Shown one piece after another: positions 1 to 8,158 of a DNA stretch of 13,227 bases. Origin of the DNA: Clostridiales bacterium. Lineage in GTDB: Bacteria; Bacillota; Clostridia; Oscillospirales; Acutalibacteraceae. Below the pieces are notes generated by a model. The model was not told where the DNA came from and ran no database searches. It worked only from the letters and a program-made list of their open reading frames with translations. The stretch is taken from positions 1 to 13,227 of the forward strand of contig JAJQGZ010000218.1 of the NCBI GenBank assembly GCA_021200075.1, read 5' to 3'. The translations under genes were made by a program, and so were the position numbers. Each line of letters begins with the position of its first letter. The stretch's first letter is position 1.

Positions 1-41
1 GATTATTATATATCTAAATTATTCCTTTGTAGGTATTCATT

Positions 42-1038
42 ATGAGGAAAAAAATATTATCACTTATTTTGGCAGGCGCATTTGTCTTTTCATTTGCAGG
101 GTGCAGCTCATCTTCGGGAAATGTGGATTCCGACGGTGATTCGGCAGAGGCTGAAACCCTTGTTATCGCATATCAGCAGAGTGTGGGTTACGCTCCCGTA
201 ATTGTTATGCAACAGCAAAATTTAATCGAATCCTGTTATGACGGCGATGTTACCGTTGAATTTGTAGAGGAATCGAGCGGTTCAACCATTAACGACGCTG
301 TCACTTCCGGCAGTTATGACATCGGCTTTATGGGTCTTCCGCCCGCAATTATGGGTGTAAAGGCAGGAGTACCGTATAAAATATTTGCAGGTCTTTCCGC
401 ACAGCCGTATGCAATTATGACTAATGACGACAGTATCAATTCTCTTTCGGATATTCAGTCCGATGATTTGATTGCAACAAACGCAATTAATAGCCAGGGT
501 CACATTCTCTTGGCAATGGCGGCAAAAGCCGAACTCGACGATGCTACGGCACTTAATGCCAACCTTACCGTTTTGGCAAACCCGGATGCATATACTTCTT
601 TGATTACCGGTTCTGTTGACTGCCATATTGTCATCTCTCCGTATTGCTTTATGGAGGCTGATATTGAAGGCGTACACGAGGTTGAAATTAGTGAAGATAT
701 TTGGCCTGTAGGCGATACCTCTCTTGTAGGCGTTGCGTCAACCGAGCTTTATGAGGAAAATCCCGATTTGTATAACGCCGTTTGCGAAGCTCTTGACCAA
801 GCTGTAACCTATGTAAACGACAATCCCGAGGAAACGGCGGAAATTCTTACGGAAAGCTTATGATAATATCGCAGATGAAATTTTGGCTTGGATTCAGGAC
901 GAAAGGTCTGTATATTCAACTGAGCTTCAGGGCGTAATGGATTTTGCCGCATTTATGTATGAGGAAGGCTTCCTTAATTCCGATAAAGAGGTTACCGATT
1001 TGAGCGAAATCGCATTTGATAATGTCGAAGGGGAGTAA
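42..1038 (+). CDS. ABC transporter substrate-binding lipoprotein, NMT1/TauA-like, frameshifted near its end
   Basis: This is a periplasmic-type binding protein tethered to the membrane as a lipoprotein, the solute receptor of the importer encoded just downstream. Residues 1-21 form a signal peptide ending in the lipobox FAGC, with the lipidated Cys at about residue 21, followed by a Ser/Gly/Asp-rich linker. The mature part starts LVIAYQQSVGYAPVIV, and the GSYDIGFMGLPPAIMGVKAG stretch is typical of NitT/TauT binding proteins. The open frame stops at 863, but the protein clearly continues one frame over from about 853 (KAYDNIADEILAWI) to a stop at 1036-1038. There is therefore a net +1 (or -2) shift near 850-860. 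The full product is about 330 residues, normal for the family. The ribosome site is weak (AGG at 31-33). The solute cannot be read from sequence; sulfonates, nitrate, thiamine precursors and other small organics are all handled by this family. Confidence 0.88.
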
Positions 1039-1153
1039 AAGAACGCTGATTAACTGAACATCTGAATCTGTATATTGTGTATGTATTATCAGTATGTATG
1101 CTGTATATTATGATTAATCAGTGTCCGAATAACCGTATAAAACCGATTAACAG

Positions 1154-1207
1154 GACTAAACTTATCATAACAGGTTATGCCGATTTATGATGGGTTTAGT
1201 CTGTTTT
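1154..1207 (+). terminator. Intergenic hairpin with T-run between binding protein and permease
   Basis: A 17-base left arm (1154-1170, GACTAAACTTATCATAA) pairs with 1185-1201 using two G-U pairs and no mismatches, around a 14-base loop. A run of four T follows at 1204-1207. A partial terminator here would give the binding protein more transcript than the membrane and ATPase subunits, a common arrangement in importer operons. It could instead be an mRNA-stabilising hairpin. The call rests on the structure alone. Confidence 0.55.
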
Positions 1208-1247
1208 CGGTATTGGAACAATATTAAAGAAAATTAAAGGAGCAGGC

Positions 1248-2029
1248 AGTAAAAAAGAGTATAAAAAAGTTTTGGCGCAGGTTATATTTATTGTCGCCGT
1301 CCTTACATTGTGGCAAATTTTATATTCGTCGGGAGTTTGGCCAGAAATTCTTTTTCCGTCCGTCAAGTCAATAGGAAAAGCGTTTATTAAAGCGTTTGTC
1401 GAAGACGGACTCGGTTCAATGGTGCTTCACTCTCTCGGGCTTATTGTCAAAGGACTTGTAATAGGAATTTTGGCGGCGCTTGTATTTTCAAGCCTGTCCG
1501 TTATCAGCGAAACATTTTATGCAATATATAATATGATAGTTTCAATGTTTGACATTATTCCCGGAATTGCTCTGATTCCCGTTGCAATTCTTTGGCTCGG
1601 TATCGGCGATAATGTAATCATATTTATGGTTATTCATTCTGTCGTGTGGCTATTGTCTCGCAGTATTATCGATGGTTTTAACGCTGTTCCTAAGCTTTTA
1701 TAGAAGTCGGGCAGAATATCGGCTTGAAGCCGGTACGGCTTGTTTTTGGAGTATTCCTGTCGGCGGCACTGCCGAGGATTTTTTCCGGCATTAAGGTAGG
1801 CTGGGCGAGAGCGTGGAGAGGTCTTATAAGCGCCGAGATGATTTTCGGCGGCGGCGGAGCGCTCGGTATCGGATATTATATTAACGACAGGCGTACTCAA
1901 ACCGATATTGCCGGCGTGTTTGCAACGATTATTGTAATTGTAATTGTAATTATCGGCACGATTGTTGAATACGGTCTTTTCAGGACTATAGAAAATAAAA
2001 CATTAAAAAAATGGGGAATGACCAGATAA
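1248..2029 (+). pseudogene. ABC transporter permease (NitT/TauT, BPD_transp_1 type), frameshifted
   Basis: This is the membrane subunit of the importer, with several hydrophobic segments (for example VIFIVAVLTLWQILY, and SMFDIIPGIALIPVAILWLG). The first frame ends with TAG at 1701-1703. The protein resumes one frame over at 1700 (IEVGQNIGLKPVRLVFGVFL) and runs to TAA at 2027-2029. One base is missing in the run at 1695-1700; CTT TAT ATA GAA would restore KLYIEVGQNIG. The break falls at the start of the cytoplasmic EAA-like loop that contacts the ATPase, so the truncated product should not assemble. No ATG stands at the expected start: a good ribosome site (AAAGGAG, ending 1242) is followed at normal spacing by AGT at 1248, and the first possible codon in frame is TTG at 1272. 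The end overlaps the ATPase start (TAATG). Confidence 0.85.
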
Positions 2030-2811
2030 TGGAGCAGGGCAAATTACTTTTAAAAATTACCGATTTGGTAAAGCAGTATGATAATTCTCCCGATATTGTT
2101 CTCAACAATATTGACTTGGAGGTTTACAAGGAGGATTTTCTGTGTGTTCTCGGGCTCTCAGGCTGCGGAAAATCAACATTAATCAGATGCATTGCCGGGT
2201 TTGAGAAATACGGGGGTAATATAGAAGTTGATGGAGTAAAGGTTACAAAGCCCGGCAGCGACAGGATTATGGTTTTTCAGGACTTTAATCAGCTTTTTCC
2301 GTGGAAGATGGTTTTGGGTAATATTACATACCCACTCAAGGTCGGCGGTATGAAGAATAAAAAGGCAAGGGAAGAGACAGCCGTTAAATATCTCGAAAAG
2401 GTTAATCTTGCCGAATACAAGGATTACTATCCTCATCAGCTCAGCGGCGGAATGAAACAGAGAGTTGCTGTTGCAAAAGCGTTGGCGCTCGGTTCAAGGA
2501 TTATTCTTATGGATGAGCCTTTCGCAAGCTTTGACGCTATGACGAGGAATAAAATGCAGGGCGAGCTTCTTGATATTAAGGAAAAGGAAAAGATTACCGT
2601 AATCTTTATTACCCATAATATTCAGGAAGCTATTTCTCTCGGCAACAGAATAATGGTTATGTCAAAGAACGGGCGTATAAAGGAGCATCTTTATAATCCT
2701 ATCGAAAAGCCCGTTACTCCGGCAAGCGAGGGATACGGTAAGCTTTGGGAGCATCTCAATAATGCGCTTACCGAGGAAAATCAAGATACTAAATCAATCG
2801 GAGAAAAATAA
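2029..2811 (+). CDS. ABC transporter ATP-binding protein, NitT/TauT (SsuB/TauB-like)
   Basis: This is the cytoplasmic ATPase that powers the importer, intact at 260 residues. Counting from the ATG at 2029, it shows Walker A GLSGCGKST (42-50), the Q-loop Gln in VFQDFNQLFPW (Gln84), the signature LSGGMKQRVA (138-147), Walker B IILMDEP (158-164) and the switch His in FITHNIQEA (His196). All catalytic elements are present. I prefer the ATG at 2029 because it overlaps the permease stop (TAATG) and has GGGGA 11 bases upstream. An in-frame ATG at 2011 lacks any ribosome site. The stop codon (2809-2811) touches the ATG of the next gene at 2812, so translation of the transporter and the acylation module is probably coupled. 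It is the only gene left of 7467 without a lesion, apart from the small carrier protein further right. Confidence 0.95.
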   Translation: MEQGKLLLKITDLVKQYDNSPDIVLNNIDLEVYKEDFLCVLGLSGCGKSTLIRCIAGFEKYGGNIEVDGVKVTKPGSDRIMVFQDFNQLFPWKMVLGNITYPLKVGGMKNKKAREETAVKYLEKVNLAEYKDYYPHQLSGGMKQRVAVAKALALGSRIILMDEPFASFDAMTRNKMQGELLDIKEKEKITVIFITHNIQEAISLGNRIMVMSKNGRIKEHLYNPIEKPVTPASEGYGKLWEHLNNALTEENQDTKSIGEK

Positions 2812-4277
2812 ATGAAAAAGCGTCTTTTTACAGCAGTAAGGATTTTATGCTTTTTTCTTGTGGGCATTTTTATTTTCAGTATAATTTCGGCTCTTTTCAC
2901 TCCGAAATGGCTTGAAAACAGGTGGCAGCCTGCAAAAACAATGCAGAGCTTTTACGAGCTTAAGGATAACAGCACAGATGTTGCGGTTATCGGTTCGTCC
3001 GTTGCGGCGGCGGCAGTCGATGTCTTTCAGCTTTATGAGGATTACGGAGTGTCGGCTTACAATCTCGGCGTAATGCAGCAGCCGGTGATAGGAACCTATT
3101 ACTGGCTTAGGGAAATTGCTAAAACTCAAAGCCCGTCAATAGTTTCGGTCGAGGTGAAAACCGCCGGCAGGGTGTCCGATAAGGATGAAGCCGACGCAAG
3201 AAAATCCTATGACTATATGCGCTGGAGCGCAAATAAAATTCAATATGCACTCGATTATTGCGAGATTTACGAAACGAGCCTTTTTGAATATCTGTTTCCG
3301 TTTAGCCTGTATCATTCACGGTGGAACGAAATATCGGAGGATGATTACGATTTTATCCTCGGCAATGATTACAGCTTGACAAGGGGATTTGCCACTTTGA
3401 CCACAAGGTATAGCACCGATTACGAGGGCTTTGACGAGGATGGAAAGGTCAAGGATATTGATTTTAACGAGGTTAATGAGGAGTATCTTGAAAATATTAT
3501 TGAGTTTTGCAATGACAACGGTATGGAAGTCGTTTTGTTCAAAACAGCCGATTCTGCCTGGTCATTTAATAAATATTATCATGTAAAATCAATTGCCGAT
3601 GAGTACGGCATTGATTATATCGACTTCAATCTGAAATCTGTTATGGATGATGCCGGCATAGTTTATTTCTCAGACGCCGCTGATTCCAATCATCTTAATA
3701 TCGACGGGGCTAAGAAAACAACCAATTATATCGGAAAGTTTCTTGATGAAAATTATTCCCTCGGTAATAAAAATGATAACACCGATTCGGTAACTGACGA
3801 GGAATACAGCCGTTACTTAAACGCTTATGCCGACGCAAGGCTGAGTATGGAAACCATTACCGAAAGCTATTTGAGTACGATTAATAAATCCGATTATTCC
3901 GTCGTAATAACTTCATCATCCTTTGCGTCGAGTCTCAGCGATGAGCAGATCAATTTGCTTACGCAGCTCGGTCTTTTGCAGGAAAGCTGTCAGGCGATTA
4001 TCAACGGAAAAATGTCGGCGTAATTCTTGAAGATAACAGCGAAACAATCTCCGCCTCGTGCGGTAAAAAGGATATTTCAAAAAAAGGTCATATAGATTCT
4101 AAGGTTTATTCAATCAATTCCTCTTCAACAGGGTGCAGTGTCAAAATCGGCACTCAGGAAGTGTTGCAGTCAACAGGGTCAATCAATATTGTTGTGTATG
4201 ATAATGTCACGCACGCAGTTACCGATTCAGTCAGTCTCTGTGATATAAACGGATACATAACCGTAATAAGAAGCTAA
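2812..4277 (+). CDS. Membrane-anchored SGNH/DltD-like protein with C-terminal ILEI-like domain, frameshifted
   Basis: A single N-terminal membrane anchor (about residues 6-30) is followed by an extracellular SGNH-type domain: a block I-like VIGSSVA (Ser63 would be the nucleophile), YNLG (83-86) and a C-terminal block DSNHLNIDGAKK (291-302) with the usual Asp and His. Such proteins partner MBOAT acyltransferases in DltD- and AlgJ-like systems. The first frame ends at 4023; one A is missing in the run before 4012, since GGA AAA AAT GTC restores NGKNVGVILED. The protein then continues to TAA at 4275-4277, giving about 488 residues. The region after about residue 350 (NKSDYSVVITSS, then GSINIVVYDN and DSVSLCD) resembles the ILEI/FAM3 domain, which usually sits beside carbohydrate-active modules. 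The gene starts directly on the ATPase stop. Whether it hydrolyses, transfers or only binds acyl groups cannot be told from sequence. Confidence 0.8.
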
Positions 4278-4335
4278 GATACCGCACAAAATACACCCTG
4301 TGGGTTTTATGGTGTCGAGTTGAGGAAGTAAAAAA

Positions 4336-5950
4336 ATGAACTTTACAAATTTAGCGTTTTTACCTTTTGTCTTTATAGTATGTCTGCTGTATTCACCGTA
4401 TTTGCAAAAAAGCAGTGGATATGCCCGCTTATAGCGAGTGTAATATTTTATCTTTTATCGGGCCCGCAATATATTGTCTATATTCTTATCACCTGTGTTT
4501 CGACCTATCTTTTAGCAAGGGGAATCGGTGCGTTACATAAAAAAAGAAAAGGATACCGTAAAGGATATTGAATCAAGGGAAGAAAAAAAGAAAATCAAGG
4601 CAAAATTTACCTCTCGCAAAAAATGTCTGCTAATCCTCGATTTTGATAATTAATCTGGGCATACTTTGCGTGTTGAAATATACCGATTTTGCGCTCTCGG
4701 GCGTGACGGCAGTGCTTTCAAATTTCGGCATTGACTGGAGCAAGCAGTTTGAATTTGTCCTGCCTTTGGGTATATCCTTTTACACCTTTATGTCGGTAGG
4801 CTATATTCTCGATGTTTACTGGAAAAGGTATAAGGCGGAAAAGAATATTTTTCATTACGCAACCTTTACATTCTATTTTTCGCAGATTATTCAAGGCCCT
4901 ATCGCAAGGTAGAATAAGCTTGCGCCGCAGCTTTTTGAGCGGCATAAATTTGATTATAATTGCCTTTTAAAAGGCGTACAGCTGATGCTGTGGGGATATT
5001 TTGAAAAGCTTGTCATTACCGACAGGCTTGCAATATTCGCCGATAATGTTTATTCCGATTGGAAAACGCTTACCGGCTTGCCGCTGATAATAGCTATAAT
5101 ATTCTTTTCGATGCGTTTGTATCTCGATTTTCAGGGCTGTATGGATATTGCCCGAGGTGTTTCGCAGATACTCGGCATTGATTTGGAAATCAATTTTTGG
5201 CATCCGTATTTTTCAAAAACAATGCCGGAATTTTGGCGCAGATGGCATATCACTCTCGGCGCTTGGTTCAAGGATTATTTGCTCTATCCTGTTTCTATGT
5301 CGTCACTTTGCAAGTCCCTCAACAGATTTACTCGCAAGCATTGGGACAATAACGCTTCAAGAACAATTTCAACCGTTATACCGGCGGCTTGCGTATGGGG
5401 CTTATAACGGGACTGTGGCACGGTGCTTCAAGCGGTTATCTCTTTTGGGGAATTTATCACGGAATACTGATTATTTCCGGTGCGCTGTTTGTTGAAATAC
5501 CGATTCAAAAGCTTACAAAGGCGCTAAAAATCAATACTGAGGCTTGGAGCTTCAAATTTTTCCAAATGGCAAGGACTTTTGTCCTTTCTGCAATAGGCAG
5601 AATATTCTTTGTTTCCGACGGATTTATTGAAGCTTTGAGGATAATCAAACGCACATTCTCCGCTACCGGGCTTAATCTTCATATGCTTTTGGGACGGCAG
5701 TTTGTATGAATACGGTCTTGATAGGGAGTCATTCCTGCTTGCAATATTCCTCATATTCCTTATATGGTGCGTCAGTATGCTACAGGAGAAGTTTATGCGT
5801 GAGCAAAATTTCACAATAAGGGACGAGCTTGCAAAGCAGAATGTTATTTTCAAATGGGCGCTTACCTACGCTTTGATATTCGGTATTCTTATATTCGGAG
5901 TTTACGGAAGCGGATATGATGCTTCGGTGTTTGTTTACGGTCAATTTTAA
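4336..5950 (+). pseudogene. MBOAT family O-acyltransferase (DltB/AlgI-like), broken by about six lesions
   Basis: This polytopic membrane enzyme moves acyl groups from a carrier to an extracellular acceptor. It starts at ATG 4336 (MNFTNLAFLPF) with ribosome site GAGGA at 4322-4326 and, rejoined, is about 538 residues, a normal length. Family hallmarks are present: LGISFYTFMSVGYILDVYW, QGPIAR, MPEFWRRWHITLGAWFKDYL, and GLITGLWHGA with the catalytic His at 5419-5421. Lesions inferred from continuing protein signal are a missing T near 4392, an extra A at 4539-4545, an extra T at 4641-4644, an in-frame TAG at 4910-4912 where the family has Tyr (GPIAR-Tyr-NKLAPQLF), a missing base at about 5380-5398, and an extra G at 5696-5698. 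The final frame ends at 5948-5950. The spared pieces keep strong family motifs with no other stops, so decay is recent or the breaks are consensus errors. Confidence 0.88.
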
Positions 5951-5967
5951 TAACGGGAGAGAAATAA

Positions 5968-7467
5968 GTGGAAGAAAATTCGGTTCATTCAATACTTGAG
6001 GCTCTGAGCATAAATGCAAGCCTTAATTCCGATAAATTATGCGTGGGAGATAAAAAGAATAAAGCAAGCTATAAGGAATTTTGGCAAATGGTTAAAAGGG
6101 GAGCGTGCTTCCTTAAATCATCGGGCTTGAAACAGGGCGATATGGTTGTCATTCGAGGGCTTCAGAGGATTGAATATCCGCTTGCCGTATTTTTCGTTCA
6201 GCTTGCGGGCGGTGCTGTTTGTCCGCTTGAAAGAGCCATAAAGGACAACAGAATTACGGAAATTATGGATTTTGTCGATTCCTCAATTTATATTTCCGAC
6301 AGGAAACCTAAAATTGAAGGTATTAATTTTATTAAAATGTCAGACTTTTACGACTTTGCCGTAGACGATAATGAAGAACTAAACGATTTCAATTTTTCCG
6401 TCTGACGACGATATGTCGGAAATTTTGTTTACTACCGGCACCACCGGCAAATCAAAGGGTATTGTTGTAACCCACGGCACAAACATTGCAATTGCTCAAA
6501 ATGTTATTGACAGCATCGGAATGTGCGCCGACAAGCGTGAGCTTATAACCACTCCGATTAATCATTCGCTTGCTATGAGGAGAATGTACGGCGGGATATA
6601 TAATTCAAGCAGCGTTATACTCACCGACGGAGTTAAGTTTATAGAGGATTTCTTTAAACTGCTCGACGGTTATGAAATCACGGCTATAACCTTTATTCCC
6701 GCAATACTTGAGCAACTGCTTAAATTTACAAAGGACAGGTTTGCTTTTTATAATAATCAGCTTCATTATATCCAACTCGGCTCGGCTCCACTGTCCGAGG
6801 CTAATAAAAAAATTCTTGCGGAGATGGTCCCCAATTTACGCCTTTACAATACTTATGGCGCTACGGAATCGGGCTGTACGATTATTCTTGAGTTCAACAA
6901 ATATCTCAACAAGAGTAAATGTATCGGAAGGACTACGGTTAATTCAACGGTTATTTTTGTCGATGAGGCAGGAAAGAGATTGACGCATCCGCCGAAAATC
7001 CGGGTTATCTTGCATTTATCGGCAAAATGAATATGAAAGAGTATTATAAAGAACCTCTTATTACATCGCAGGTTTTGAGCAACGGAATAATTTATACCAA
7101 CGACCTCGGCTACAGGGGAGACGACGGGCTTATTTACCTCCTCGGCAGGAAAGGCGATGTAATCAATATGGGCGGTATAAAAATCGCTCCCACAGAGATT
7201 GAAGAGATTGTAATGCAAAACGGTATGGTAAAGGATTGCGCCTGCATTCCGATACCCGACGAGATAACGGGGAAAGTGCCTAAGCCTTTTGTCTCGCTTA
7301 ATGACGGCGATGACTTTGACCAAAGAGCTTTGTCAAAATATATGCTTGAAAAATTGGAGTCCCTTAAAGTTCCGAAAGTTTTTGAAACGGTTGATGAAAT
7401 ACCCAGAACCTTTAACGGAAAAATAATAAGAAAACAGCTTATTGAAAGAGAAGCAAATAAGCAGTAA
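5968..7467 (+). pseudogene. AMP-dependent acyl ligase (adenylate-forming, DltA position), frameshifted twice
   Basis: The enzyme would activate a carboxylic acid with ATP and load it on the carrier protein encoded next. The start is GTG 5968 with GGGAG at 5955-5959. Three frame pieces (to 6405, 6413-7030, 7027-7467) join into about 500 residues. An extra T lies in the T-run 6393-6397 (ATTTTCCG restores FNFPSDDDMSEILF), and a G is missing near 6974-6977 (AAGGAGATTGAC restores KEIDASAENPGY). Motifs in order: A3 LFTTGTTGKSKGIVVTHG, A5 YNTYGATESG, A7 TNDLGYRGDDG, A8-like GRKGDVINMGGIKIAPTEIE, and A10 PRTFNGKIIRKQL with the catalytic Lys. Where amino-acid-specific domains have FDxS (A4), this protein has TPINHSLAMRRMYGG. 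No Asp is seen there, so the substrate is probably a simple acid rather than D-alanine. Context fits an extracytoplasmic acylation pathway. Confidence 0.87.
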
Positions 7468-7505
7468 TTTACTGCCTAAAATATTTTACACAGGAGGACA
7501 ATATA

Positions 7506-7727
7506 ATGAGAGACAAGGTAATTGAGATTATCAATATGATAAGTCCGGCGGTTGACGCTGAGGACGAAAATCTCAATATTTCGGAGGATTTTGATTCGAT
7601 GGACATCATCGCTCTTATTGCTGAGCTTGAGGATACCTTTGATATTGAAATCACAATGGAAGAAAAGACCGAAGAAAATTTTGAAAATGTCGATACTTTG
7701 GTCAAAATGATTGAACGCCTGCAATAA
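7506..7727 (+). CDS. Acyl carrier protein (DltC-like position)
   Basis: This is a small acidic carrier of 73 residues, intact. It carries the acyl group on a phosphopantetheine arm attached to Ser31 in the motif DFDSMDIIALI. The four-helix layout and length fit ACP/DltC-type carriers. A strong ribosome site (AGGAGG, 7492-7497) lies 8 bases before the ATG. It directly follows the adenylating ligase and is the last gene of the module, so the ligase is its likely loading enzyme and the MBOAT protein its likely acceptor. It is probably not the housekeeping fatty-acid ACP, because the Ser motif is DSMD rather than the DSLD usual in AcpP and there are no fatty-acid genes nearby. Confidence 0.9.
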   Translation: MRDKVIEIINMISPAVDAEDENLNISEDFDSMDIIALIAELEDTFDIEITMEEKTEENFENVDTLVKMIERLQ

Positions 7728-7781
7728 TTAGTTTTAATCGGCGTTAATACATTTTTATTTAAACTCGAACCGTTTGAAATT

Positions 7782-7812
7782 TTTAAAAAATATTAATCGT
7801 TTTTTAAATAAA
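7782..7812 (+). promoter_or_regulatory. A/T-tract region upstream of the tRNA promoter (possible UP element or weak terminator)
   Basis: TTTAAAAAA (7782-7790) and TTTTTTAAA (7800-7808) form a 9-bp AT-only inverted repeat just before the -35 box. Alternating A and T tracts at this position resemble UP elements that boost stable-RNA promoters. The same repeat could act as a weak terminator for the carrier-protein transcript. I see no GC-rich terminator between 7728 and 7812. Confidence 0.35.
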
Positions 7813-7815
7813 TCC

Positions 7816-7844
7816 TTGACATTGAGCGAAAGTTACTATATAAT
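7816..7844 (+). promoter_or_regulatory. Consensus sigma-70/SigA promoter for the tRNA pair
   Basis: A perfect -35 box TTGACA (7816-7821) and a perfect -10 box TATAAT (7839-7844) are separated by exactly 17 bases. Transcription should begin around 7851-7853, a few bases before the first tRNA at 7860. Confidence 0.92.
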
Positions 7845-7859
7845 ACTCTTCACAGGTGT

Positions 7860-7936
7860 GGCCCGGTAGTTCAGCTGGTTAGAACGCTAGCCTGTCACGC
7901 TAGAGGTTGATGGTTCGAGCCCGTTCCGGGTCGCCA
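7860..7936 (+). tRNA. tRNA-Asp (GTC)
   Basis: The 77-base gene has acceptor arms GGCCCGG and CCGGGTC, discriminator G and an encoded CCA end (7934-7936). The D-arm is GTTCAGCTGGTTAGAAC. The anticodon stem-loop centres on CCTGTCACG with anticodon GTC at 7894-7896. The T-arm contains GGTTCGAGCC. It is the first gene after a consensus promoter and is co-transcribed with the tRNA-Thr four bases downstream. Confidence 0.97.
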
Positions 7937-7939
7937 TTT

Positions 7940-8015
<76 letters not shown>

Positions 8016-8053
8016 AAGCTCCGAGATACTTATTCGGTATCTCGGAGCTTTTT
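8016..8053 (+). terminator. Rho-independent terminator of the tRNA operon
   Basis: A 14-bp perfect stem (AAGCTCCGAGATAC at 8016-8029 pairing with 8037-8050) closes a 7-base loop and runs into five T (8049-8053). It begins at the base after the tRNA-Thr CCA end. Confidence 0.95.
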
Positions 8054-8158
8054 GCATTTTATCATAAAAATGTTAAACCATTGTCTTTTATTTGTTAATA
8101 CAGTCGTAAAATATATTTGCTAGAATTCAAGTTTATAAAATAAATTTGAGGGAAAATT

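Noticed and set aside
2011..2028. ATG at 2011 as the start of the ATPase
   Set aside because: It has no ribosome site, while the ATG at 2029 overlaps the permease stop and has GGGGA upstream.
4006..6405. Programmed ribosomal frameshifting to explain the split genes
   Set aside because: Shifts occur in both directions at many unrelated sites within one gene, without consistent slippery heptamers, stop contexts or downstream structures.
2812..7727. Classical dltDBAC operon for D-alanylation of teichoic acid
   Set aside because: The protein families match, but the ligase lacks the amino-binding Asp motif, the SGNH protein has an extra C-terminal domain, and the gene order differs; I kept the looser name Dlt-like.
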